From NCBI RefSeq assembly GCF_002901705.1, contig NZ_PPPV01000012.1:1132782-1196781 (forward strand): a stretch of DNA of 64,000 nucleotides, read 5' to 3'. The DNA is from Staphylococcus lugdunensis. Lineage in GTDB: Bacteria; Bacillota; Bacilli; Staphylococcales; Staphylococcaceae. Positions 1 to 9,550 of the stretch are shown piece by piece (the first letter of the stretch is position 1; every line of letters begins with the position of its first letter). Below the pieces are notes generated by a model that ran no database searches, was not told where the DNA came from, and was given only the letters and a program-made list of their open reading frames with translations. The position numbers were made by a program, and so were the translations under genes.

Positions 1-1013
1 AACCGTTTCATAATCTCATTTTGTTTTGGGAAAATTAAAATAAATGTCGTACCTTTACCTATTTCAGACATCACTTCAATTTGGATACCTAATTGTGCTT
101 TAACACTGTCAACCAAATATAATCCCATACCCGAAGAAGCTGTTTCATCACGATTAGCAGTTGATGTATAACCTCGATCAAAAATTCTTGGCAAGTCTTT
201 CTGACTAATGCCTCTGCCCTCATCTTGAATTTTCAAATGGACGTGTTCACCTTTAATATAGCCTGACATATGAATATCAGAGTTTTTACTATATTTTAAA
301 GAATTTGACAAAATTTGCCGAATCATCATGCGGCACCATTTTACATCTGTGTAGACCATTGTATTACCATCAAATGATAAGTTATAGCCAATACCTTTTG
401 CTTGGCTAATGTGTCTTGTTAATTGTATTTCATCAATCACTAAACGTTTTAATGATACTTGTTCAAAGTACATATCTCTATTTTGAGACTCTAAGCGCGT
501 TAAGTATAATTGTTTATCTAACATTTCATTAATTCTAGACCACTCATAAAGCAATGACTGTTTGCGCTGTTGATTTTGTTCCTGATCAATTAACAATTTC
601 ATTGCTGTCACAGGCGTTTTAATATCATGAACAAATTCAGTTATTGATTGTTCCGTTACTTTAATCTGATGTTGCTGTTTTGTTACTTTTTCCTTTTGTA
701 AATTCAATTTGCGATACAAATAATCCACGATTTGTTCTTGAAACGGGCTTTCTGCGAGTCCTTTATGCTTTATTTCCTCTATTTCTTTATTTTCATAAAA
801 ATGTTGATATAACTTAATTTCTTTTAAAAAAGCAAAGAGTAAAAAGATAGCAGTCATTCCAATGTTTAACACCACTAAATAAATCATACTATCAACAGAA
901 ATATCGTAATCAATATAAGAAATACCCAGCATCATTAGGTTTAAAAATAAAAACCATAGCACCCAATTCTTACGTGTCTTGATAAACAGCCAAAACCATT
1001 TCACGTTATTCAT
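1..1013 (-). CDS. graS: Sensor histidine kinase GraS (3' end cut by window edge)
   Basis: This is the membrane sensor of the GraRS two-component system, which detects cationic antimicrobial peptides and activates envelope-charge genes such as dlt, mprF and vraFG. About 337 residues are visible; the family is about 346 long, so only the C-terminus is missing. Two N-terminal membrane segments lie at about residues 15-35 and 40-60, separated by a very short loop, which is the intramembrane-sensing layout. The phosphoacceptor region reads [14 protein letters not shown], followed by an N-box ([11 protein letters not shown]) and G-boxes (DEGRGIS, GMGLYL). The ATG at 1013 overlaps the end of graR by 8 bases, so the two are translationally coupled. 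VraFG, the usual partner transporter, would lie outside the window. Confidence 0.95.
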   Translation of the reverse strand, partial: MNNVKWFWLFIKTRKNWVLWFLFLNLMMLGISYIDYDISVDSMIYLVVLNIGMTAIFLLFAFLKEIKLYQHFYENKEIEEIKHKGLAESPFQEQIVDYLYRKLNLQKEKVTKQQHQIKVTEQSITEFVHDIKTPVTAMKLLIDQEQNQQRKQSLLYEWSRINEMLDKQLYLTRLESQNRDMYFEQVSLKRLVIDEIQLTRHISQAKGIGYNLSFDGNTMVYTDVKWCRMMIRQILSNSLKYSKNSDIHMSGYIKGEHVHLKIQDEGRGISQKDLPRIFDRGYTSTANRDETASSGMGLYLVDSVKAQLGIQIEVMSEIGKGTTFILIFPKQNEIMKR

Positions 1014-1680
1014 GAGCCATATATCCTTTACCAACTTTTGTTTCAATCGCAGTATCCATATCTAATTCAGCTAATTTTTTACGCAAACGATTAACATTAA
1101 CAGTTAAGGTATTATCACTAACAAAGGCTTCGTCTTCCCAGAGTGCTGTAATTAATGTGTCACGCGTCACGATTTGATTTTGTTTCGTAATTAACATTTC
1201 TAAGATAATCATCTCTGTTTTAGATAAATAAATCACTTTATCGTCTTTTTGAATACTATCTTTTGATAAATCGACAACTGCTTTTTGCCAATTTAAAATA
1301 CGCTTTTCTTCTACGCCAAACTCATACACTCGACGATAAATCGCTTGTAATTTTGCAATAAGCACGTTGGTATAAAATGGTTTTTGCATATAATCGTCTG
1401 CACCTAATTCCATACTCATTACTTGATCCATTGGGTTATCACGAGATGATAAAAATAAGATGGGCACGTTGGACACTTGGCGCATTTTTCGACACCAATA
1501 GAATCCATCATATTTAGGAAGTTGAACATCCATAATAACAATCTCCGGTTGAACTTGTTCATATGTCTCCATCACATTGCTAAAATCTTCTACTCCCATA
1601 ACATTAAAATCCCATTGCTCTAGTTCTTTTTTCAATTCTTTAAATAGCGTCTTATCGTCTTCTACGAGTAATATTTGCAT
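1006..1680 (-). CDS. graR: Response regulator GraR (OmpR family)
   Basis: DNA-binding response regulator of 224 residues, the usual GraR length. The receiver domain occupies about residues 1-115, with acidic DD at 8-9, the phosphoacceptor Asp in [10 protein letters not shown] at about 51, Ser/Thr in LFLSS and Lys in MQKPF. A winged-helix domain (about 130-224) ends with the recognition region [15 protein letters not shown]. It is phosphorylated by GraS or by the Stk1 kinase in S. aureus and controls dlt, mprF and vraFG there. It sits between graX (15-base gap) and graS (overlap) in one transcript. Many scattered substitutions relative to S. aureus GraR support a sister species. Confidence 0.96.
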   Translation of the reverse strand: MQILLVEDDKTLFKELKKELEQWDFNVMGVEDFSNVMETYEQVQPEIVIMDVQLPKYDGFYWCRKMRQVSNVPILFLSSRDNPMDQVMSMELGADDYMQKPFYTNVLIAKLQAIYRRVYEFGVEEKRILNWQKAVVDLSKDSIQKDDKVIYLSKTEMIILEMLITKQNQIVTRDTLITALWEDEAFVSDNTLTVNVNRLRKKLAELDMDTAIETKVGKGYMAHE

Positions 1681-1695
1681 GAATTTTCACCTTCA

Positions 1696-2619
1696 TTATT
1701 TTGTGTATTTAATCTTTTCTCCATCCTGTATACGCCCTTGAAAATGTTTGATTCTACAATCAATTTCAAATCCACGCATAATTAATCCTTGTAATGGAGC
1801 TTGAATAACATAATATATTGGCCAAAATAATCGCGGAATGTAATCATATAAATGTACAATAACCATTTGGGTTCCTTTTAATTGTCTAAATTCCAATTTG
1901 CCCTGTTTTTTCAAATTTGGATGTACTAGACGACCTCCAACAAGGTTTAAAGTAATCATGCCATCTACTTCTGCACCAATTTTTATAATGGCAAGTGGTT
2001 TATGTTTAACTTTACCATAGATAATGTAATTATCTCCTTCTTTACACGTATTAACAAAAGTGCCTTTTGTATTACCTAGCCAAGTCATAAAATAATCTAC
2101 TAATTGACTCAGTGTCCATTTTTTTGGCAAAACAATATGCATTGCATTTCTGACATCGTCATACTTAGAAACTTGTAATTCAACGTTAATATGTGGCCGT
2201 TTGACTATGTGCTCTGTTTGTTGTACGTTAACACCGTATGCGCTCAGACGCTCCACCGTTTCTTTGTCAAAACGACTACCAGTAATATATATAATAGTTG
2301 CCACGCTTGTCTTGGCGGCAGCACGTCCAAAATTATCAGCGGCAATTAGGTTTAAATCTCTCGCTGTTGCTTGTGTTAGCTTTGCTGAATGTTTATTTGG
2401 ATCAATGTAGAAGATAGCGATGTCCATCCCTTCCATTGCACTTAGGACATCTTTATAATTATATATATCTTTCTTTAACCAAGTAATACTTTCAATTTTT
2501 GTCTCTTGAGGGTTTGGATATTTAGATAAAGCATATAAAGTTGCCTCATGTTCAATGGCAGTACCAATATGTTTACCTAAAAAGCCACTCCCCCCTGCAA
2601 GCAATACATTTGGTTTCAT
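1696..2619 (-). CDS. graX: GraX, NAD-epimerase-like accessory protein of GraRS
   Basis: A protein of 307 residues with an N-terminal Rossmann fold: the dinucleotide motif LLAGGSGFLG is at residues 5-14. In S. aureus GraX is a cofactor in GraRS signalling and interacts with GraR; it is not known to act as an enzyme. The C-terminal half (DYIPRLFWPIYYVIQAP) is typical of GraX and related SDR-like proteins. I place the start at the ATG at 2619 because AAAGGGG lies just upstream; a longer in-frame extension to 2658 lacks a ribosome binding site. First gene of graXRS. Confidence 0.9.
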   Translation of the reverse strand: MKPNVLLAGGSGFLGKHIGTAIEHEATLYALSKYPNPQETKIESITWLKKDIYNYKDVLSAMEGMDIAIFYIDPNKHSAKLTQATARDLNLIAADNFGRAAAKTSVATIIYITGSRFDKETVERLSAYGVNVQQTEHIVKRPHINVELQVSKYDDVRNAMHIVLPKKWTLSQLVDYFMTWLGNTKGTFVNTCKEGDNYIIYGKVKHKPLAIIKIGAEVDGMITLNLVGGRLVHPNLKKQGKLEFRQLKGTQMVIVHLYDYIPRLFWPIYYVIQAPLQGLIMRGFEIDCRIKHFQGRIQDGEKIKYTK

Positions 2620-2657
2620 CTTAATATCCCCTTTAACAATCACTAAAGATATGAGCA

Positions 2658-2686
2658 ATTATACTTTTAATATACTATACTATAGT
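2658..2686 (-). promoter_or_regulatory. Candidate promoter of graXRS
   Basis: A perfect TATAAT -10 hexamer (read on the minus strand at 2658-2663) stands about 40 bases before the graX ATG. The -35 region at the right spacing (ACTATA) is poor, so this would need an activator or be weak. The interval also has to carry the promoter of the divergent acetyltransferase. Confidence 0.35.
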
Positions 2687-2720
2687 AGAACGATAAATTC
2701 TAAACGATTGGAGGTCTACT

Positions 2721-3227
2721 ATGGCTCCTATTATACGCGAAATAAGCATTAAAGATGTAGAAAACTTCATACAACTATTGTCGACAGTATATGATGAATC
2801 TGAATTCACATTATATAATCCAGGTGAATATGCTCCTACCATTCAACGTGCAAGTAAAAACTTAGAAAAATTTATAACATCTCCGGCAAATACGATTTTC
2901 GTGGCCGAACAAGATGAACAACTTGTTGGCTATGCCTTTGTAACTACAAAAAATTATGAACGTACAAAACATGAGGCTATTATATCCTTAGGCGTAAAAT
3001 ATTTATATCAACGTAAAGGTATTGGACAAGCCTTGATAAACGCTGCAGAAGCATGGGCATTAAATCGTCATATTCGTCGTCTTGAAGCTTCTATAGTTCC
3101 AGAAAATCAAAGCGCTGTCATATTGTTTAAAAGTTTAGGTTTTATTATTGAAGGCGAGTTGAGAGATAAGCTGTTCATAAATGGTAAATATTATAGCAAG
3201 TATGTGTTGGGCAAATTGTTAATTTAG
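2721..3227 (+). CDS. GNAT-family N-acetyltransferase
   Basis: 168 residues with a GNAT fold. The acetyl-CoA binding segment is YLYQRKGIGQALI at about 93-105 (the Q/RxxGxG/A motif), preceded by the beta strand LGVKYLY. The C-terminal part (SLGFIIEGELRDKLFINGKYY) resembles RimJ/RimL-like or spermidine-type acetyltransferases that act on small molecules or N-termini, but the substrate cannot be read from sequence. The start at ATG 2721 follows GGAGG. It is divergent from graX and ends ahead of a strong hairpin terminator. Confidence 0.85.
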   Translation: MAPIIREISIKDVENFIQLLSTVYDESEFTLYNPGEYAPTIQRASKNLEKFITSPANTIFVAEQDEQLVGYAFVTTKNYERTKHEAIISLGVKYLYQRKGIGQALINAAEAWALNRHIRRLEASIVPENQSAVILFKSLGFIIEGELRDKLFINGKYYSKYVLGKLLI

Positions 3228-3321
3228 TCCGTAATACCTATATAGCGTTAACGTGTTTTATACTATGATAAAGTACCACTGCTGAACCATATAATTTTAT
3301 ACATAATATTTAAATACGCTA

Positions 3322-3362
3322 TAACGCCACGACCTATAATGTACTTTTTGGTCGTGGCGTTA
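3322..3362. terminator. Bidirectional hairpin terminator
   Basis: Perfect 13-bp inverted repeat (TAACGCCACGACC with its complement) around a 15-base T-rich loop. It lies between the converging acetyltransferase and esterase genes and could serve both. Confidence 0.75.
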
Positions 3363-3408
3363 ACTCTTATTTATCATTACCTAATCGGAAATACAATTAT
3401 TGTTATCA

Positions 3409-4458
3409 TCATTCGATAGGTAGCAGATTAACTGTATTATTCTCTGGTGTATGCGTGTCTAAACTATGATTATTGCCTCGTTCAACACCTGATGAAGACG
3501 TATTTCGACTTAGAAATAGCAATACCCGCTTCATGTTTTCTTTAGATTCCGGCTTTTCTAAATGAAATTGATATTGATGATGTAAATGATGTGTACCATC
3601 GTAAAAAAGTGTCGTAGTAGGTACATGTTTACTTTTAAGTTTACGGATAAAACTTTCATTTTGGCTGTAAAATGGATCGCCGTCACCTACAGATAAATAA
3701 GTGGGAGGAAATTGCTTTGTCACTTGCTGAATCGTCGACATTTGTGAAATATTTTTAAAATCTGTTTCCCAATTGGCAGAACCAGTATAACTGCGCATAA
3801 ACATTTGAATACGAGGAAATTCAGTTGCACGTACCGTCTGCATATTATAAAAGCCACCGAAAAAGATTGCTCCTTTTAACTGTTCTGGCGTGAATTGTTG
3901 TTGGAAACCCATTTCTTCACGCAATTTATCATTTGTTTGCATTGCAGTATATTGACTCATTAATTGGGCACCTGCCGAGTCCCCACCTAATATGACTTGG
4001 TCAAAATCAATTGGGAAGTCATGTTGATTATCTTTCATAAATTTTACCGCTGCATCCATTTGTTTTAACGGTGTTGGATATTTATAGTTAGGTGCTAAAG
4101 CATAATTAACATTTACAACGACATAACCCTGTTCAGCAATTTTAGAAAGCAATGGATTTTTATACTGCTTATCTCCTGCAACAAACCCTCCGCCATGCAT
4201 CCAAAAGATGATTGGTAACTTGCTATTTTCATTAACTGTTTCAGGTGTAATGATATCTAATTTGCTATTAGGATAACCATGGCTATAAGTAATATCCGTA
4301 AAGACTTGGACATTTTTATTATTAATCTGTACTTTATTGTTTGTTCTATGATTATTTTGGTCTGAATCGTAATGATATTTTAAGTCAAGCGCAACCAAAC
4401 TACCAATAACTAACACGCATATCAACGTAATCCAAGACCATTTTCTAGTCTCTTTCAT
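3409..4458 (-). CDS. Membrane-anchored alpha/beta hydrolase (HSL-type esterase)
   Basis: 349 residues. An N-terminal membrane anchor (WITLICVLVIGSLVAL, about 9-24) puts the catalytic domain outside the cell. The oxyanion motif HGGG (in WMHGGGFVAGD) and the nucleophile elbow GGDSAGAQ mark a hormone-sensitive-lipase type esterase. Asp in GDGDPFYSQ and His in DGTHHLHHQ are the likely remaining triad members. The natural substrate is unknown. The start follows GAAGGGAT. The gene stands alone between terminators. The C-terminal 35 residues are polar and low in complexity, so probably a disordered tail. Confidence 0.85.
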   Translation of the reverse strand: MKETRKWSWITLICVLVIGSLVALDLKYHYDSDQNNHRTNNKVQINNKNVQVFTDITYSHGYPNSKLDIITPETVNENSKLPIIFWMHGGGFVAGDKQYKNPLLSKIAEQGYVVVNVNYALAPNYKYPTPLKQMDAAVKFMKDNQHDFPIDFDQVILGGDSAGAQLMSQYTAMQTNDKLREEMGFQQQFTPEQLKGAIFFGGFYNMQTVRATEFPRIQMFMRSYTGSANWETDFKNISQMSTIQQVTKQFPPTYLSVGDGDPFYSQNESFIRKLKSKHVPTTTLFYDGTHHLHHQYQFHLEKPESKENMKRVLLFLSRNTSSSGVERGNNHSLDTHTPENNTVNLLPIE

Positions 4459-4518
4459 TTTCTATCCCTTCATCCATAATCAATAGACTTCTTCTACTCA
4501 ATTTAACATTGTAAAATT

Positions 4519-4554
4519 AAAGCAACTCGCCTTTTTCATAGTGACGAATTGCTT
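4519..4554 (-). terminator. Terminator of the YkvI-type permease gene
   Basis: Inverted repeat of 11 bases per arm with one mismatch (AAAGCAACTCG / CGAATTGCTTT), followed on the minus strand by a T-rich tract. It is placed downstream of the permease stop. Confidence 0.6.
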
Positions 4555-4605
4555 TTAAGATTAAAACAACTTAATTTAATTGTAAAGCGTAATTGCCATG
4601 ATTCT

Positions 4606-5673
4606 TTACGCAATATGTTTTTTATTGTCATTTTTACGTTTAAAATATTTTATAAGTACTGCAACAACAATAAATAATCCTACAACTCCCATAATATTAT
4701 AAAGTGAGTTAATTAAATCAGCAAAGCCTACGAAGCTTAAAATATATGCTGCAATCATCATGATTATTATAAAAATATGATACTTCTTACTGTACGGTTC
4801 AGTAAAACGTGCAGCAAATGAATAGCATAAACCTAATATCGTATTATACATGACAGCTAACATAATTATTGTCAATATCAATCCTAACCAAGAATTGATT
4901 TCATTAGCTAGGTTTAATGTAGGTATTGCCGCATCTTTAATATTTGGATATTCTGTTTGTAAAGCAAAGTTAATAAGTGCTAACAAAATAGTATAAACAA
5001 TACCTCCAAACATTGCACCTGCCCCTGAGACGTGACGTTTTGAAGCATCACCCCCGATAGCTACAATGGTACTAAATCCAACAGCAAATGCTAATCCTCC
5101 GTATTGTAAACCTTTTAATATGCCCCAAACGATACTTGTTTTAGGAACAACTTGATCAACTTCATTTAAAGGTACTGTGCCTTTAAATAAGTACACAATA
5201 GCGATTAACACGACCATCACAATTAAGAATGGCGTTACTATTCCTAACGCCTGTACGATTTTATTGAAGTCTAAAAGTAATGTGCCGTAGATGACCAGTG
5301 TCATAATTAATGCACCAAGCCATGTAGGAATCCCAAAACTCTCAGTAAATGTAGATCCTGCACCTGCAATCATTGTAACTGCAATACCAAATAAGAAAAA
5401 GACAAGAATATAATCGAATATTTTACTAAACTTTTCACCAAAAATGTACTGAAGCGTTGATTCATGGTTTGTCGCTTCAAATGCTGTACCAATTTTAGCT
5501 ACTTGGCGCCCAATGAATCCTAATATTAAACCAGATAAAACTACACCAATATATGACCATAAACCATAAGGTGTAAAGAATTGCATAACTTCTTGACCGG
5601 TTGAAAATCCTGCACCGACAACAATGCCGACGTAAGCGAAACCTATTTTAACAGCTTCTTTATTCAGCCCCAT
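4606..5673 (-). CDS. YkvI-family membrane protein (branched-chain-type permease)
   Basis: 355 residues with about ten hydrophobic segments, starting MGLNKEAVKIGFAYVGIVVG. The N-terminal region GAGFSTGQEVMQFF matches the substrate-site helix of APC-superfamily transporters of the YkvI group. Substrate is not established; branched-chain amino acids are often assumed. The ATG at 5673 is preceded by AGGAGGTAAT, which rules out the much longer open frame to 5913. Monocistronic, with its own promoter and terminator. Confidence 0.82.
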   Translation of the reverse strand: MGLNKEAVKIGFAYVGIVVGAGFSTGQEVMQFFTPYGLWSYIGVVLSGLILGFIGRQVAKIGTAFEATNHESTLQYIFGEKFSKIFDYILVFFLFGIAVTMIAGAGSTFTESFGIPTWLGALIMTLVIYGTLLLDFNKIVQALGIVTPFLIVMVVLIAIVYLFKGTVPLNEVDQVVPKTSIVWGILKGLQYGGLAFAVGFSTIVAIGGDASKRHVSGAGAMFGGIVYTILLALINFALQTEYPNIKDAAIPTLNLANEINSWLGLILTIIMLAVMYNTILGLCYSFAARFTEPYSKKYHIFIIIMMIAAYILSFVGFADLINSLYNIMGVVGLFIVVAVLIKYFKRKNDNKKHIA

Positions 5674-5709
5674 GTAAATAATTACCTCCTTAAAATTTAG
5701 ACATTGAGC

Positions 5710-5737
5710 ATTATAACGTACTGATTGCAATATGCAA
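5710..5737 (-). promoter_or_regulatory. Candidate sigma-A promoter of the permease gene
   Basis: On the minus strand TTGCAT and TATAAT are separated by 16 bases; the start codon is about 37 bases downstream of the -10. The spacing and a perfect -10 support it. Confidence 0.55.
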
Positions 5738-5934
5738 GTATGCATAAAGTTGTTGTGACGGTGCAAATCAGCGTTATTGCCTATGCTAAACAGCAATAGA
5801 GCTCGTTGTAATATTACCCATTTTTTTGTTATGTAGTGCATCTTTGCTTCTGAATTTCTAATTAACCTTAATACTATAACAGTAAACACACGAAAGTAGA
5901 AGATAAGATGCAAACCGTTTTCAACAAAAGAAAA

Positions 5935-5974
5935 GCCCTAAACTCATCAATTGACAAGTTTAAGGGTTTTCTAA
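5935..5974 (-). terminator. Terminator of the 167-residue hypothetical gene
   Basis: Hairpin with arms AAAAGCCCTAAACT and AGTTTAAGGGTTTT (two single-base bulges), followed by a T-rich tract on the minus strand. The remaining part of 5674-5990 shows only the permease promoter. Confidence 0.65.
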
Positions 5975-5990
5975 CGCAGCTTAAATGATA

Positions 5991-6494
5991 TTATGAATGT
6001 GCATCTTTATAGCGATTTAATTCGTTGAAATCTACAACAACGTTATCCATACGTTTAGCTGTCTCTTTAAGAATATTTCTTGCCACACTATTCGATGGAT
6101 CTAATTTCAATATTTGTTTAGCTACTTTAAGTGCTTTTGCATCTGAAATGACTGGCTCAGGAATTGCATGTAGTAACAGCATTTGTAATAAGCTTTTCAC
6201 TTCTTTACCTTCAGTTAATTGAATAGATGCTTGTGCATGATAATATGCAGAATTCAACGCACCTTCTGCTTCACTCAATGGGTAAACAAGTAATAAAAAT
6301 GCTAAATCATGTAATTCAGCTGTTTCTTCATCTTTTATCATATCTAAAATGCACGTATAAAACATCATGCTTTCAACTTCATGTGCACTTGAGATATATG
6401 CTTCTTCAAATTCTAAATAATCTGCTTCGGACATTAATTCTCTTACAGCATCAAAGTTACCATTTAAAACTAAATTCTTTATTTGTTCTTGCAT
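5991..6494 (-). CDS. Helical TPR-like hypothetical protein
   Basis: 167 residues, predicted all-helical, with alternating A/L-rich helices that look like degenerate tetratricopeptide repeats; the clearest is AKQILKLDPSNSVARNILKE near residues 124-143. No catalytic motif, signal peptide or membrane span. I do not recognise a function; a scaffold or adaptor role would fit the fold. The start ATG at 6494 follows AAGGAGG. It is followed by its own terminator and preceded by dhaM. Confidence 0.75.
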   Translation of the reverse strand: MQEQIKNLVLNGNFDAVRELMSEADYLEFEEAYISSAHEVESMMFYTCILDMIKDEETAELHDLAFLLLVYPLSEAEGALNSAYYHAQASIQLTEGKEVKSLLQMLLLHAIPEPVISDAKALKVAKQILKLDPSNSVARNILKETAKRMDNVVVDFNELNRYKDAHS

Positions 6495-6610
6495 ACTAAT
6501 GTCCTCCTTTCACAGACGGACTCATTTTCCTTAGTTTAACATAAACCTTACATTTTCGCATGCACTATGCAAAAATTTCACAGTATAACTTTTACATTTT
6601 AATTTTATAA

Positions 6611-6988
6611 TTAAAATGTTGATTTTTTGAATGAATATTGTTCAATATCATTTAATATTTTGTCAACAGTTTCTCCCATTGACAAATTTACTGTTGCGGT
6701 AAAACTACCCTCCACAATTGGCGCATTCACTTTATAAATATGAAAACTTCCACCATATGCCTCAATTGCTAAGTCTAAATTCATATCTGCCGATCCTAAG
6801 TCATAAAAACACAATGCATCTTCTTCTAATTGATTCAGTATTGTTAAAATATCGTCTGCTGACGTTCCATACTTATGATTTTCTCCACCATATGCAATAA
6901 TATTAACATCTTTTGAGATATCCTTCAGTAAGTCTTTCGTACCATTTGCAATCGCTTCACTATGACTTACCAAAACAATTGCTGTCAT
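6611..6988 (-). CDS. dhaM: DhaM, PTS-dependent dihydroxyacetone kinase phosphotransferase subunit
   Basis: 125 residues with the EIIA-Man-like fold. The phosphorylated His is in VLVSHSEAIANG (His9), and GSADMNLDLA is the family's interface motif. In the usual system DhaM takes phosphate from HPr and recharges ADP bound to DhaL, which works with DhaK to phosphorylate dihydroxyacetone. In S. aureus dhaK and dhaL lie directly upstream. Here the 500 bases upstream contain neither, so the subunit stands alone, yet the frame is intact. Confidence 0.88.
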   Translation of the reverse strand: MTAIVLVSHSEAIANGTKDLLKDISKDVNIIAYGGENHKYGTSADDILTILNQLEEDALCFYDLGSADMNLDLAIEAYGGSFHIYKVNAPIVEGSFTATVNLSMGETVDKILNDIEQYSFKKSTF

Positions 6989-7506
6989 AAGTCATCTCTC
7001 CCTGCATTTAGTATTTTTACCTTCTGCCATCTATCACAAGTTGTATTACTATAAATTATATAAAATATTACATATGAAATGCCAACATTAATTGTACTTT
7101 TCCACTTAAAACCCAACAAGATTCTACCTTCCGTTTTGACCAGGTCATATTCACTTATAAAATATACGATACATGCATTAAAATCAATCTTTCATCATTG
7201 TCGAATTTTCATTTTAAGAAACAGCTTGATATATCATTTATGGCTATATAAAGGATGCATAATGTTTTAACTGCATATCACATATTTACTACAACTACTA
7301 CCAACACATAAATATAAGGAGCGGTACAAAATTCATTATGAATTCGTAATCCCGCTCCCAGCAACATCAAGTTATCAATCGTAATGTAATTTATCAAAAT
7401 ATAAAAAAGCAAGCACATTGGCTCATTAATACTTTTACAAATGGTATTAGCTGTATTGACTTAGCTAAATATTTTACCTTTTTGATTCATTCCAACACGA
7501 ATTTTA
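6989..7506. other. Gene-free interval where dhaKL would be expected
   Basis: No supported gene. A 63-codon frame at 7079-7270 has no plausible ribosome binding site or family resemblance. The interval holds one short copy of the recurrent GCGGGAC-type hairpin (7318-7358). No recognisable remnant of DhaK or DhaL was seen in any frame. Confidence 0.6.
7318..7358. repeat. Short copy of the GCGGGAC intergenic hairpin repeat
   Basis: Inverted arms GGAGCGG and CCGCTCC enclose the palindromic core ATTCATTATGAATTC shared with the copies at 10.6, 21.8 and 43.9 kb. Only the first hairpin of the element is present here. Confidence 0.7.
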
Positions 7507-8523
7507 TTAAATAGATTTAGCTTTATACATTAAAAATAAGAAATAAGGTGCACCGATAATGGCTACTACAATGCCTGCAGGTATACCTGTTGGTTCTAAA
7601 ACTAATTTACCAATTGTATCTGAAATAACAAGCAAGAACGCACCTATTACTACTGCTATAGGTAAGAAAAGTTGATGTCTTGGACCAACAATTGTCTTAG
7701 CAATATGTGGCCCCATCAAGCCAATAAAAGCAATCGAGCCAGCAACAGCTACGGCAACTGAAGAAAGTATTACTGCTACAAAAAACAACACGATTCTTTC
7801 ACGTTCTAATTTAACACCTAAGCCTTTTGCAATGTGTTCATGTGTGTTAATTAAATTTAATTCATTAGATTTAAATAATAAATAAGGTAAAATAATCACA
7901 ATCCATGGTAAGAATGCAAGTACAAATGCCCATTCGTCTCCCCATATACTTCCTGCAAACCAATTCGCGATGAACTCTGACTGATCTTCATCAAATTTAG
8001 AAGTTAACGTAATCGAGCCGCCATACAATGCTGCTTGCATTCCAACACCTACAAGCACCATACTCGATGGCGTAATGCCATCTCTTTTATTTAAACTAAA
8101 TGAAAAAATTAAAAGTGCAGTTGCTACACCACCAATAATACTAATGAGTGGTAACACATAAATGAAATTATCTGGATCAACTTGCCCTATAGAAACAAAA
8201 ATGGCAATGGCAAAACCGCCACCAGCATTAATACCTAAAATACCTGGTTCTGCAATTGGATTTTTAGTAACACTTTGAATAATCGCGCCACTCATACTTA
8301 ATGCGGCGCCTGCTAAAATAGTAATAATCATTCTTGGAAACCTAAATTCCATCAAGATAAGCTGGTCAGTATATTCTCCAAAACCAAATAACGTCTTAAA
8401 AAAACGATCCATAGGAATTTTATATTCACCGGTCGAAACACTTAGGGCACATGCAAAAAGTAATAACACCGTGATGATAATAAATGTAATGATTTGTTTA
8501 CGTCTAAGTCTTGGATCAATCAT
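7507..8523 (-). CDS. fhuG: Ferric hydroxamate uptake permease FhuG
   Basis: 338 residues, FecCD/BtuC family, with about ten membrane segments. The ATPase-coupling region GSIAFIGLMGPHIAKTIVGPRH (about 260-281, split here only by naming) carries the conserved Gly before the coupling helices. It pairs with FhuB to form the channel that brings ferric hydroxamates (ferrichrome, desferrioxamine) into the cell. Its start overlaps the fhuB stop by 4 bases, so translation is coupled. Last gene of fhuCBG. FhuD-type binding lipoproteins are encoded elsewhere in S. aureus. Confidence 0.93.
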   Translation of the reverse strand: MIDPRLRRKQIITFIIITVLLLFACALSVSTGEYKIPMDRFFKTLFGFGEYTDQLILMEFRFPRMIITILAGAALSMSGAIIQSVTKNPIAEPGILGINAGGGFAIAIFVSIGQVDPDNFIYVLPLISIIGGVATALLIFSFSLNKRDGITPSSMVLVGVGMQAALYGGSITLTSKFDEDQSEFIANWFAGSIWGDEWAFVLAFLPWIVIILPYLLFKSNELNLINTHEHIAKGLGVKLERERIVLFFVAVILSSVAVAVAGSIAFIGLMGPHIAKTIVGPRHQLFLPIAVVIGAFLLVISDTIGKLVLEPTGIPAGIVVAIIGAPYFLFLMYKAKSI

Positions 8524-9524
8524 ATCGAACGCCCTCCTCTTTTAACAAGATATAAGAAGTAAGGTACACCGATAAATGATATGATTGCACCCACTGGAGC
8601 ATCTCCTAACATGCGCGCTACTGTATCCGCTACAATCATCAGCAAACCACCCATAATCGCTGTCAATGGCAATACTTTAGCATAATCCGTACCAACTAAA
8701 AATCGAACTATGTGAGGTACCATTAAACCAACAAATGCGATTTGCCCTACCATAGAAACTGCCACACCAGCAAGTACCATTGATAAAATTAAACTTAAGC
8801 CTCTAATCAGCGTTACATTCTGACCTAATCCTTTTGCTAAAGATTCACCTAGGTTTAAAATCGTCAACTGCTTACTTATGGTTAACATCACGATGATTGC
8901 AACAATAATGATCGGACCACTCCACCATAATTGATGCCACGTGGTACCTGATACACCTCCAGCTGACCAAAACGTCAACGATTGATTTAATCGAAATACC
9001 AATGCTATCCCTTGACTCAAAGCCGTCAACATTGCACTGACCGCTGCACCAGCTAAAATAATGCGCATGGGATTAAATCCGTCACGTCTTGACCTACCAA
9101 TCATCAAGACAATCAATCCACCTATCATAGCTCCCAAAAATCCAGCCAACATCATGATTAAAAAAGGTGCACTTGGATAAAAAGCAAACGTTGTTGCCAA
9201 TCCAAATGATGCACCTGAATTTAAACCAATTAAGCTAGGGTCTGCCAATCCATTTTTAGTTACGCCTTGAATGACAGCACCAGCGACTGCTAAAGCCATC
9301 CCAACAAGGACAGCACCTAAATCTCTTGGTATACGAATTTCACTAATAATATTATGCTGCTGATTATGTGGATTATAATTAAAAATTGCTTCCATGATAG
9401 TGCCAAAATCAATTTTAGCATCCCCTATTAGGATGGAGCATAATAATGCCATTATTAGCAATATTATTGTCGCTATCAAATAAACAATAAAACTGATTCT
9501 TTTCTTACTTACTTTGCTCGACAT
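8520..9524 (-). CDS. fhuB: Ferric hydroxamate uptake permease FhuB
   Basis: 334 residues, FecCD family with about ten membrane segments. The motif QIAFVGLMVPHIVR (about 263-276) is the ATPase-contact region, and the N-terminal segment IRIPRDLGAVLVGMALAVAG is the family hallmark. ATG at 9524 follows AAAGGAT. It forms a heterodimer with FhuG and is energised by FhuC. Second gene of the operon. Confidence 0.93.
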   Translation of the reverse strand: MSSKVSKKRISFIVYLIATIILLIMALLCSILIGDAKIDFGTIMEAIFNYNPHNQQHNIISEIRIPRDLGAVLVGMALAVAGAVIQGVTKNGLADPSLIGLNSGASFGLATTFAFYPSAPFLIMMLAGFLGAMIGGLIVLMIGRSRRDGFNPMRIILAGAAVSAMLTALSQGIALVFRLNQSLTFWSAGGVSGTTWHQLWWSGPIIIVAIIVMLTISKQLTILNLGESLAKGLGQNVTLIRGLSLILSMVLAGVAVSMVGQIAFVGLMVPHIVRFLVGTDYAKVLPLTAIMGGLLMIVADTVARMLGDAPVGAIISFIGVPYFLYLVKRGGRSI

Positions 9525-9550
9525 AAAAACGTATCCTTTTCAAAATATCT

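Noticed and set aside
5674..5913. 80-residue N-terminal extension of the YkvI-type permease
   Set aside because: The extension has no ribosome binding site, while AGGAGG precedes the internal ATG at 5673 and a promoter lies inside the extension.
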